Shown here: piece after piece, positions 53,267 through 61,111 of the stretch | Layout of the letters: every line of letters starts with the position of its first letter | Position numbering within the stretch: the stretch's first letter is position 1 | Origin: Mycolicibacterium sphagni | Lineage (GTDB): Bacteria; Actinomycetota; Actinomycetes; Mycobacteriales; Mycobacteriaceae | Direction of reading: 5' to 3' | DNA length: 64,000 nucleotides | Assembly (NCBI RefSeq): GCF_013337765.1 | Contig: NZ_VBSB01000003.1 | Span: 124,001-188,000, forward strand | Translations under genes and position numbers: made by a program | The notes under the pieces: model-generated | The model's input: only the letters and a program-made list of their open reading frames with translations | Databases searched by the model: none | Told to the model about the DNA's origin: nothing

Positions 53267-55606
53267 ATGCCAACCGGACGCGCAACCGTGTTGATCGCTG
53301 CCGCAGGAGCCGCAATTGCCATGTGGCTCATCAGTGATTGGGCTCCTCCGGCCGTGCTCGCGCGCGTCGACTCCGGTCTCTACGTCCTCGCACCTTGTGT
53401 CGCTGCCGGCAGCGCCGCCTGGGCGGCCCGGTCGTCGTCGGGCCGGCAACGGCTCGCATGGCTGTGCATGTTGTTCGGGCTCATCGGCTGGACCATTGGT
53501 GCCGCATCTGTCGTGCGCTTCGAGGCGTTTTGGTCCGGACACACACTGTCCACGGCCCAAACGTGGACTTTCGTCCTGTTCCCGATTGGGTTCGGCGCCG
53601 CGGTGCTGCTGTTTCCCACCGGATTGACCAGGCGATACCTGGGCCGATTCCTACTCGACGCGACTATCGTCGCCGGATCGTTCTTCCTGGTGTTCTGGCT
53701 CGTGGTGATGGACGAGGTGTACAGGGCGGCCGGCCCCGGCGAAGGGCTGACGCAGATGCTGCCCGCGGTGTACGCGGCCATGGAGATCGCCGTGGTGACC
53801 CTCGCTTTGCTCCTCGTGGTGCGCGGCCCGTCAGATCAGCGTGCGACGCTGACGCTGTTGACGGTCGGGCTCGTCGGCGTGATCTTGTCGGACGGTGTCT
53901 ACACCTACATCTCGGTGCACGGCGCGTACGCCCACGGTTCGCTGGTGGACACGGGCTGGATCGCAGGCATGTTCCTGATCGCGATAGCCGCACTGTCCTC
54001 ACGTCAGCCGACAGCACCTGCCCCCAAGGTGCGAACGGAGTCGGCCTGGGCATCGGTGTGGCTGCCCGGCATCACTGCAGTTCTCGTCGTGCTGGCGGCG
54101 ACGACCGAGCCTGTTGCCGACCTGACATCCCGGCCGGTTCTGGTACTCGGGGCGTGTTTGGCTTTGGCGATCTTCGCGCGCCAGTTTCTGGCGATCAGTG
54201 ACAACCAGCGGCTCCTGAGGGAAGCCGCTGCGCAGGCGCTGCGGGATCCGCTCACCGGCGTGGGCAACTACACGCTGTTCAACGACCGGTTGACCGAGGC
54301 GATGCTACGTCGCGAACGCGATGGGGTCCCGGTGGCGGTAATGGTGTTGGACCTCAACGACTTCAAACTGGTCAACGACAGCTACGGCCATCCCGCAGGT
54401 GACCGGCTGCTGAGGTTGGTGGGCGACCGGATCAGCGAAGTGGTGCGGCCGGCTGACACGGTAGCCCGGCTCGGCGGCGACGAATTCGCTGTCGTGATGG
54501 CAGGCGATATCGAGGATGCGCAGCGCATCGCACGGCGGGTAGCCGGGGCCTTCGGCGCGTCGTTTGTGGTGGACGGTCATGAACTGGCGATCAGGCCGAG
54601 CGCCGGTTTCGCGTTCGCCGATGCGGACGGTTGCGCCGTGAGCACCGAAGCGCTCCTGAAACAGGCGGACAACGCGATGTATTCGGCCAAGTGGGCGGGA
54701 TCGGGCGGTCTGCATGTCTATACCGCGGACATGGCGTCCGTCCGTGTCGACCGGGAGTTGTTCCGCACGACGGGCGTTCCGGAGCGCAGCGGATCTACCG
54801 TGCTGACCTTGTTGAGCGAACTGCGCCGCGCCGTGCAACGGTCCGAGCTGACCTTGGTGTACCAACCGCAATTCCGTTTGCAGACCGGCGATTTGGTCGG
54901 TTTCGAAGCGCTGGTGCGCTGGCCACAGCCCGATGGCACCGTTCTCATGCCGGGGGACTTTCTGCCGATGGTCCGCCGCAACGGGATGATGGACGAAGTG
55001 ACCGACCTTGTGCTGCGCAAGGCCTGCGTGGACGCCGCGCGGTGGCAGGCCGCGGGGATTCACGCGTCGGTCGCGGTGAACTTGTTCGCCCCATTGCTGG
55101 CCCACGCGACTGCGCCGGGCAGGGCCGCGGCCGCTCTTTCCGCGAGTGGACTGCCGCCGTCGAGCCTCACCGTCGAGATCACCGAACACATGGTCCTCGG
55201 CGATCTCGAGCAGACCCGGGAAGTTCTTCGTCAGTTACGGGAACGGCAGATTCGCGTCGCGATCGACGATTTCGGCACCGGCTATTCGACGCTGTCCTAT
55301 TTGCGGGAACTGCCCTGTGACGAATTGAAGCTGGATCCGGAGTTCATCGCGCCGGTGCTCATCGATCCGACGGCGGCTGCCGTCGTTCGTGCCGTGGTCG
55401 GTCTGGCGCAGGTTCTCGGCATCACCACGGTGGCCGAAGGCGTCGAGAATGCGCACACCGCGGCGTGGCTTCGGCAGCACGGTTGCGATATCGCGCAGGG
55501 ATACTTCTACGGCAGGCCCATCACCTTTGACGGCGTGATCGACCGCTTCGGGCCGGCGCCGTGCGTCACTCCTGCGACGGCACCAGCGTCAGCGAAATCG
55601 AATTGA
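53267..55606 (+). CDS. Membrane GGDEF-EAL cyclic-di-GMP protein 3
   Basis: A 779-residue paralogue starting at the ATG after gagggggtggt. About nine helices (residues 5-320) share the ARRFLLDATIVAGSFFLVFW-type segment with the other two. GGDEF (RLGGDEFAVVMAG, about 400) has the RPAD I-site; EAL (VGFEALVRWPQP, about 545) and DDFGTGYSTLS, KLDPEFI are intact. A 118-base gap separates it from gene 2, so it may have its own promoter. Its 3' end overlaps the convergent msrB by 41 bases. Confidence 0.92.
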   Translation: MPTGRATVLIAAAGAAIAMWLISDWAPPAVLARVDSGLYVLAPCVAAGSAAWAARSSSGRQRLAWLCMLFGLIGWTIGAASVVRFEAFWSGHTLSTAQTWTFVLFPIGFGAAVLLFPTGLTRRYLGRFLLDATIVAGSFFLVFWLVVMDEVYRAAGPGEGLTQMLPAVYAAMEIAVVTLALLLVVRGPSDQRATLTLLTVGLVGVILSDGVYTYISVHGAYAHGSLVDTGWIAGMFLIAIAALSSRQPTAPAPKVRTESAWASVWLPGITAVLVVLAATTEPVADLTSRPVLVLGACLALAIFARQFLAISDNQRLLREAAAQALRDPLTGVGNYTLFNDRLTEAMLRRERDGVPVAVMVLDLNDFKLVNDSYGHPAGDRLLRLVGDRISEVVRPADTVARLGGDEFAVVMAGDIEDAQRIARRVAGAFGASFVVDGHELAIRPSAGFAFADADGCAVSTEALLKQADNAMYSAKWAGSGGLHVYTADMASVRVDRELFRTTGVPERSGSTVLTLLSELRRAVQRSELTLVYQPQFRLQTGDLVGFEALVRWPQPDGTVLMPGDFLPMVRRNGMMDEVTDLVLRKACVDAARWQAAGIHASVAVNLFAPLLAHATAPGRAAAALSASGLPPSSLTVEITEHMVLGDLEQTREVLRQLRERQIRVAIDDFGTGYSTLSYLRELPCDELKLDPEFIAPVLIDPTAAAVVRAVVGLAQVLGITTVAEGVENAHTAAWLRQHGCDIAQGYFYGRPITFDGVIDRFGPAPCVTPATAPASAKSN

Positions 55607-55985
55607 TGCAGTACCGCTGGTCGGTCGGCGTCGGATAGCCCTCACCGCTGAACACGTGGCCGAGGTGGCTGTGGCAGTTCGCGCACAGCACCTCCACTCG
55701 GTGCATGCCCAGCGTGTCGTCCGGCCGCAGGATCACCGCCTCGGAGTGCGACGGGTCGAAGAACGACGGCCAGCCGCAATGCGACTCGAATTTCTCTGTG
55801 CTACGGAACAATTCGGTACCGCAGGCCCGGCAGGCGTAGACGCCTTCGGTCTTGGTGTCGGTGTACTCGCCGGTGAAGGGACGCTCGGTGCCGGCGTCGC
55901 GCAGTACCGCGTACTCAGCGGGGTTGAGCCGCTTGCGCCACTCGTCGTCGGTCAGTTCGAGCTTCGGGGCTGGAATCGAACTCAT
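55566..55985 (-). CDS. msrB: Peptide-methionine (R)-S-oxide reductase
   Basis: A 139-residue repair enzyme reducing methionine-R-sulfoxide in oxidised proteins. Two zinc CxxC pairs (YACRACGTEL and LCANCHSHLGHVF), the substrate block ESHCGWPSFFDP and the catalytic cysteine in RYCINSISL are present. Length typical. Its last 41 bases overlap the convergent third GGDEF-EAL gene. Matches Rv2674. Confidence 0.96.
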   Translation of the reverse strand: MSSIPAPKLELTDDEWRKRLNPAEYAVLRDAGTERPFTGEYTDTKTEGVYACRACGTELFRSTEKFESHCGWPSFFDPSHSEAVILRPDDTLGMHRVEVLCANCHSHLGHVFSGEGYPTPTDQRYCINSISLTLVPSQE

Positions 55986-55989
55986 GCAT

Positions 55990-57285
55990 TCACGTTACCG
56001 TGGCGTCGGCCCGGGGTTCGCGCATCCATGGCGGATCGATACCGTCGGCCAGCCGGCCTTCGGCCTTGGCATCGGAATAGCGGAAGTGCAGCACGCAGAA
56101 CACCACGACCAGCATCAGCGACCAACCGTAGGTGATCTTCATGTACTCCAGGAAGCGCCCGGTCGTCGGCCACCGCCACAGCAGCCAGCGGTCCATCGTC
56201 AGGAACCCATAGGTGGCCAGCCAGGCGGGCCAGTTGCGCACCACCGAATTGGGCAGCACCACCGTCATCAGGAACGGGAACAGCATCATCGAGTAGTAGC
56301 CCTGGGCCAGCGACAGCACCAGCCACGAGGCGATGAGTAGCACACCCGACGAGGTCAGCATCCAGAACAGCGGGTCGCGTTCCTTGTAGTAGCGGTGCAG
56401 CAGCCACAGGCTGGCCACGGCCAGCGCCAGGAACACCACCCGCAGCAACAGGATCAGCCACATCGGCAGCCCGTAGTACACGCCGTTGCCCAGCACCGAA
56501 CTGTTGAAGTAGTCGCGGGTGGAGAAGATGTACGGCAGCGTGCGCTCGACGAAGTTCATCGGGTCGGCCACCAGCGGCCAGGCCGCCAGGTTGAACACCA
56601 CCGGCACGACGATTGCGGCCACCATGGCCCGCCACTGCCCTTTGAGCAGCGGCAGCAGCAACAGCACACCGAGCAGCGGTTTGACCACCAGCGACAGCCC
56701 GATCACCACACCGGCCCACCACTGGTGGCTGACCTTGCCGTCGAGCAGCCAGCGGAAGAACAGCACCTCGCACAGCAGGATGCAGCCGTTGATGTTGGTG
56801 AACACCAGCGTGTTGGTGACCGACTCGGTGCAGAACATCGCCAGCAACAGGGCGGGCAGCGCCACCGAGGTCAGCGAGAACTTGAACAGCTTCACCAGCA
56901 GGCAGGCGGCGATGATCATCGCCACGGTGTTGAAGAACACGAACCAGTTGTGCGAGGCGAAGACCGGCATGTAGCCGAACGGGGCCATCAGCAGGGTGCC
57001 GCCGGGCGGATACAGGTAGTGCGGGTCGACGTAGTCGAAGTGCTCGTTGTAGATGTCAAGACCGCGGCGGAAATTGGACACCGCCCGGTAGACGGGCCCG
57101 AAGTCGTCGGTGATGTAGCCGTTGGTCGACAGCACGTAACTGCGGTGAATGATCGACATGATCGCGATCGGCCAGAGCACCGATCGCAGGACCGCCGCCG
57201 TGGTGGGTGGGCTGGTCCGGGGGCGAAATGCGGCCAGCAGGCCGGATCGCGATGAGTCAGCTAGCGCCACGTCCGCACCGTACAC
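55990..57285 (-). CDS. aftC: Arabinofuranosyltransferase AftC
   Basis: A 431-residue GT-C (GT87-like) membrane glycosyltransferase that adds alpha-1,3 branches to arabinan in arabinogalactan and lipoarabinomannan, using decaprenyl-phospho-arabinose. About ten helices; the acidic catalytic motif NGYITDDFGPVYRA lies in the first periplasmic loop, followed by DPHYLYPPGGTLLMAP. GTG start at 57285 or 57270. Only 4 bases upstream of msrB, so cotranscribed. Matches Rv2673. Confidence 0.9.
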   Translation of the reverse strand: MYGADVALADSSRSGLLAAFRPRTSPPTTAAVLRSVLWPIAIMSIIHRSYVLSTNGYITDDFGPVYRAVSNFRRGLDIYNEHFDYVDPHYLYPPGGTLLMAPFGYMPVFASHNWFVFFNTVAMIIAACLLVKLFKFSLTSVALPALLLAMFCTESVTNTLVFTNINGCILLCEVLFFRWLLDGKVSHQWWAGVVIGLSLVVKPLLGVLLLLPLLKGQWRAMVAAIVVPVVFNLAAWPLVADPMNFVERTLPYIFSTRDYFNSSVLGNGVYYGLPMWLILLLRVVFLALAVASLWLLHRYYKERDPLFWMLTSSGVLLIASWLVLSLAQGYYSMMLFPFLMTVVLPNSVVRNWPAWLATYGFLTMDRWLLWRWPTTGRFLEYMKITYGWSLMLVVVFCVLHFRYSDAKAEGRLADGIDPPWMREPRADATVT

Positions 57286-57305
57286 CGGCGCGATGCGTCA
57301 GACGG

Positions 57306-58880
57306 TCAGGCGGGGCAGTAGGTGTCGGTGGGCGGCATGTTGCCGCTGTCGAGATACCCCATCATCGGCGGCAGGGCGCACGCCGAGTAGACGCTCGCCC
57401 CGTGCCCGAGGCCCTGCCACATCACGCGCTTGCTGGCCGCACCTGCGTTGATGATGGTGGCCGCCGATGCGGGCACGCCCTGGTTACCTGCGATCGGGTC
57501 GTTCTGCACGCCGAGCAACAGCACGTTGACCTTGAGATCCTTGGGCTCCTTAGGGGCCGATCCGCTCGGCCAGTTCAGGCATTTGACCAGGCCGAGCGCG
57601 CCGACCGCCCCGAACTGCGGGTAGAGCTTGCCCCACTGGACGACGAGTTCACGCACCCGATCGGGGGTCGGACGGTTCAGGGCGTCACTGCAGGAGTTGA
57701 TGAACTGGCCGTCGCTGTCACGCATCGCCTCGGCGCGGTTGATCAGGCTGTTCAGCTGATTGGCGTCGCCGTTGCGGGCCCCAGCCAGGGTGTTCGCCAG
57801 GCTCACGGTGCTGCCGACGCGATCGCCGCTCGGGAAGCCCATGCCGGTGACGATCGCGTTGGCCAGCACCGCCACCGACACGCCACCGGGGCCACGGCCG
57901 GCGCGGGCCGCGGCCAGCAGCGCGTCGACGGCGCCCTTCGGGTCGGGCCCGAGCGCGCAGTTGACCGCGACGCATTGCGCGGCGAATGCGTCGAGTGCGG
58001 CCTGTTGGCCCTTCACCTGCTCCTCGGCGGCGGCTTCGGCGTTGACGCCGGGCGGGACAGGGGAGTCCAGCACCAGGCGGGCCACCTTGTCGGGATGCGA
58101 ACCGGCGTAGGCCAGCGCGATCTGCGCGCCGTTGCCGACCCCGATCAGTGCCAGCCCCGGCACATCCCAGGTACTGCGCAGGCGCTCGAGATCCTCGGCG
58201 GCGCGGGCATTGTCGTAGGCCGAGTCGCCGGGGGCGATGGTGTCGGTGCAGCTCGTCGTCGCGGTCATCGTGATCGAGCCGAGGTTGGCCACCGGGTCGT
58301 CACCCGACTCGAACTGGGCCTGATCGCGCATCTCCTGGCGGTCGAACGCGTCACGGCAGTCCACGGGGCTGGACATCCCGAGTCCGCGGCGGTCCACCGA
58401 GACGATCGGATGGCTCTTGAGTACGTCGGCCCCCGACCGGGACAGCCAGACCGGAAGCTGCATCGACGACGGGATGTCGGTTCCGGTGGTGAACACCAGC
58501 GGGCCCGCGTCGGGCGGGGTCTGCACCGAACGGGCGCGCACCACCCCGATGCTCACCGTGCCGGTCGCACCGGCCACCGGGTCGAGGTCGGCGTCGTAGT
58601 TGGCGCACTCCAGGATCACGCCGGGGGCGGGGGGCGTTCCGGCGTCACCGAAGACCTTCGAGGTGCAGTCCTTCCACCCCAGCTCGTTCTTCGGTACGGC
58701 GATCGCGGGCGGACCGCCGGCCGGTGTGGTGGTGGCGGGGCCGGACGGGTTGTGCGCCTTATCGCTCGCGAACTGCGGATTTGCCGCCAGCCACGGCGCA
58801 CATCCGGTCAGCAAAGCCGTCAATGCCGCGGTGCCGAGGGCGACTATGGCGTGGGAGGCCCAGACCCGACGATCGCGCAT
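57306..58880 (-). CDS. Exported TAP/Hip1-like alpha/beta-hydrolase with altered nucleophile
   Basis: A 524-residue lipoprotein: the signal ends ALLTGCAP, with Cys near residue 27. The TAP-like alpha/beta-hydrolase fold is clear (SVDRRGLGMSSPVDC, ARLVLDSPVPPG, C-terminal LGVQNDPIAG with the Asp and WQGLGHGASV with the His). At the nucleophile elbow the sequence is LIGVGNGAQIAL: glycine stands where Ser should be in GxSxG. It is either inactive or uses another residue. It lies 20 bases upstream of aftC. Matches Rv2672. ATG at 58880 preferred to a GTG three codons earlier. Confidence 0.82.
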   Translation of the reverse strand: MRDRRVWASHAIVALGTAALTALLTGCAPWLAANPQFASDKAHNPSGPATTTPAGGPPAIAVPKNELGWKDCTSKVFGDAGTPPAPGVILECANYDADLDPVAGATGTVSIGVVRARSVQTPPDAGPLVFTTGTDIPSSMQLPVWLSRSGADVLKSHPIVSVDRRGLGMSSPVDCRDAFDRQEMRDQAQFESGDDPVANLGSITMTATTSCTDTIAPGDSAYDNARAAEDLERLRSTWDVPGLALIGVGNGAQIALAYAGSHPDKVARLVLDSPVPPGVNAEAAAEEQVKGQQAALDAFAAQCVAVNCALGPDPKGAVDALLAAARAGRGPGGVSVAVLANAIVTGMGFPSGDRVGSTVSLANTLAGARNGDANQLNSLINRAEAMRDSDGQFINSCSDALNRPTPDRVRELVVQWGKLYPQFGAVGALGLVKCLNWPSGSAPKEPKDLKVNVLLLGVQNDPIAGNQGVPASAATIINAGAASKRVMWQGLGHGASVYSACALPPMMGYLDSGNMPPTDTYCPA

Positions 58881-58916
58881 GCCCACCACAGTAGCGACAC
58901 CGCCGGGCGGTACCGC

Positions 58917-59711
58917 TCAGCCGACGCGCCTGTAGCGCGCGTACAGATAGCCGTCGGCGTCGGAGATCAGGTGCTCCCGAATCAGCGACGTCAGCACGTG
59001 GCCGGTGCCGGTCGCGATGCGCGGTGCGGACCCGCCGACGAGCTTGGGCGCGGTGGTCAGGCACAGCTCGTCGAGCAGGTTGTGCTCGACGAACGTGCCC
59101 GTCAGGGTGGGGCCGCCTTCGCACAGCACCCGCAACAGCCCGCGGTCGGCCAGCGCGGTCAGCATGGTAGCGGGATCGACCTCGGCGGGATCGGCTGCCG
59201 AGCAGGCGATCACGTCGGCCGCGCCGGCCAGCCGGGAGCGGGTGTCGGCGGCGGCGTCGTCGCAGGTGAGCACCAGCGGGGGCACTTCGGTGCGGGTCAG
59301 CACCGGCAGGTCGTGCTCGACGTGCCCGGAGCGGGTGACCAGCGCGATGGGCGGGACCTCGCTCTGGCCGCGGCGCTGCCGGTCGCCGCGCTGCGCGACG
59401 GTCATCTGAGCGCCGGAGTAGTTCTCGGCGCGGGCGGTGCCGGCTCCGACGACGATGACGTCGGCGAGCTCGCGCAGCACGCGGAAGAGCCGCCGGTCGC
59501 CCGCACCGCCGAGCCCACCCGAGGTTCCGTCGGTCGCGGCGCCGCCGTCCAGACTGGTGATCGCGTTGCCGCGAACCAGGCAGCGGGTCAGCTCGGCGGG
59601 GTAGGCGTAGAGCTCGGCGAGGCGGTCGTCATCCACCGGGCCGCCGGGACTGTCGCCGCCCAGCAGTGTGAAGTGCGTCCCATCCGGGTCGTTCGGGCTT
59701 GGGTTGGGCAT
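58917..59711 (-). CDS. RibD C-terminal/dihydrofolate-reductase-like reductase
   Basis: A 264-residue NADPH-dependent reductase of the RibD_C family, without the deaminase domain of full RibD. Motifs: LVRGNAITSLDGGAATDG, ADVIVVGAGTARAENY (cofactor), RVLCEGGPTLTGTFVEHNLLDEL. Its M. tuberculosis counterpart Rv2671 is annotated ribD and, as I recall, was shown to reduce dihydrofolate weakly. The ATG at 59711 has a poor ribosome site. Divergent from zapE with a 71-base gap. Confidence 0.85.
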   Translation of the reverse strand: MPNPSPNDPDGTHFTLLGGDSPGGPVDDDRLAELYAYPAELTRCLVRGNAITSLDGGAATDGTSGGLGGAGDRRLFRVLRELADVIVVGAGTARAENYSGAQMTVAQRGDRQRRGQSEVPPIALVTRSGHVEHDLPVLTRTEVPPLVLTCDDAAADTRSRLAGAADVIACSAADPAEVDPATMLTALADRGLLRVLCEGGPTLTGTFVEHNLLDELCLTTAPKLVGGSAPRIATGTGHVLTSLIREHLISDADGYLYARYRRVG

Positions 59712-59782
59712 ACAGGAGATTGCAGCACGGCGGGCAGGAGCGAAGCGACCGGGGGATCAACCCAGTCGATAAGGTGCCTGTC

Positions 59783-60799
59783 ATGGACCGCCTCGTCGAT
59801 CGGCATCCGACGGTCTCCCCGGAGCGGCTGGTGGCCCAGCTCATCCCGCCGCCGACGTTCGCCGATGTCGGCTTCGACACCTATCGGCCCGATCCCGCCG
59901 AGCCCACCCAGGCCGCCGCCGTGGACGCCTGCCGCGAGTTCTGCGCGGAGGCGCAGCGCCGCCGGGCCGGCAAGAAGAAGCTGTTCGGCAAGCGGGAAAC
60001 GCTGCCCGGGGTCGGGATCTATCTCGACGGCGGGTTCGGCGTCGGCAAGACGCACCTGCTGGCGTCGTCATACCGGCAGCTGCCCGAGTCGGCCGAACAT
60101 CCCAGGGCGTTCGCGACGTTCGGCGAGCTGACCCAGCTGGCCGGGGTCTTCGGCTTCGTCGAATGCATCGACCTGCTGGCCGAGTATGTCGTGGTCTGTA
60201 TCGACGAGTTCGAGCTCGACGATCCGGGCAACACCACGCTGATCTCCCGGCTGCTGTCTCAGCTCGTCGAGCGCGGGGTCTCGATCGCGGCGACATCCAA
60301 TACGCTGCCCGAGCAGCTGGGCGAGGGGCGCTTCGCCGCCCAGGATTTCCTGCGTGAAATCAACACGCTGGCAAGCATTTTCACGACGGTGCGGATCGAG
60401 GGTCCGGACTACCGGCACCGCGGCCTGCCGCCTGCGCCCGAGCCGCTGTCCGACGACGCGGTCACGGCACGCGCGGCCGAGGTCGCCGGCGCCACCCTCG
60501 ACGATTTCGATGCGTTGTGTGCGCACCTGGCGACCATGCATCCGTCGCGTTATCTCACTCTGATCGAGGGCGTGTCAACGGTATTCATCACCGGCGTCCA
60601 CGCGATCGACGATCAGAATGTGGCGCTGCGCCTGGTCGCGCTGACCGACCGGCTTTATGACGCAGGCATTCCGGTGGTGGCCTCCGGCGCCAAACTGGAC
60701 ACCATCTTCTCCGACGAGATGCTGGCCGGCGGCTACCGCAAGAAGTACCTGCGGGCCACGTCTCGCCTGCTGGCGCTGACCAGCCCCGGGGCGCTGTAA
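59783..60799 (+). CDS. zapE: AFG1/ZapE-family ATPase
   Basis: A 338-residue P-loop ATPase. Walker A is GGFGVGKTHLLASSY, Walker B VVCIDEFELDDPGN, then SIAATSNTLPEQLGEGRF (sensor 1) and FLREINTLASIFTTVRIEG, matching the ZapE/AFG1 family, which supports division or membrane-protein turnover. The ATG at 59783 follows aaggtgcctgtc. Matches Rv2670c. It converges with the STAS gene. Confidence 0.9.
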   Translation: MDRLVDRHPTVSPERLVAQLIPPPTFADVGFDTYRPDPAEPTQAAAVDACREFCAEAQRRRAGKKKLFGKRETLPGVGIYLDGGFGVGKTHLLASSYRQLPESAEHPRAFATFGELTQLAGVFGFVECIDLLAEYVVVCIDEFELDDPGNTTLISRLLSQLVERGVSIAATSNTLPEQLGEGRFAAQDFLREINTLASIFTTVRIEGPDYRHRGLPPAPEPLSDDAVTARAAEVAGATLDDFDALCAHLATMHPSRYLTLIEGVSTVFITGVHAIDDQNVALRLVALTDRLYDAGIPVVASGAKLDTIFSDEMLAGGYRKKYLRATSRLLALTSPGAL

Positions 60800-60802
60800 A
60801 CC

Positions 60803-61111
60803 CTAAGTGTCCGTCGCCGGCCGGATCTTGGCCAGCTCGGTCAGGCCGCTGACCATGAGCACGCGCATCAGAACCGGGTTGGCGATGATCTGCAGTGATT
60901 CCGCATGGGGCGCAAGGGCATTGATCGCCGCGCTGTCCAGGTATTCGACGCCGCTGAGATCGACGGTCAGGGTCTCGGCGTCGCCGCCGGTGCCTGCGTT
61001 GAGCGCCTCGGCGAAGTGAGCCACATTGCTGGCATCGATCTCGCCGATCGCAAGCAGCACCAGCTGGCCGTCGGCCGCCCGGTCGATACGAACTTCCAGT
61101 GGTGTGCTCAT
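60803..61111 (-). CDS. STAS-domain anti-sigma factor antagonist
   Basis: A 102-residue STAS protein (RsbV/SpoIIAA type). The phosphoacceptor region is VDLSGVEYLDSAAINALAPH, with the conserved serine in LDSAA. It would bind an RsbW-like kinase when dephosphorylated, freeing a sigma factor. Its ATG overlaps the stop of the large hybrid gene (ATGA), and that protein carries both an RsbU-like phosphatase and an RsbW-like kinase domain, so the switch partners are coded together. Confidence 0.88.
   Translation of the reverse strand: MSTPLEVRIDRAADGQLVLLAIGEIDASNVAHFAEALNAGTGGDAETLTVDLSGVEYLDSAAINALAPHAESLQIIANPVLMRVLMVSGLTELAKIRPATDT

Noticed and set aside
57207-59700. Very long plus-strand frame over aftC, the hydrolase and the RibD-like gene
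   Set aside because: Antisense of three well-supported genes; no domain in the translation until it leaves them.
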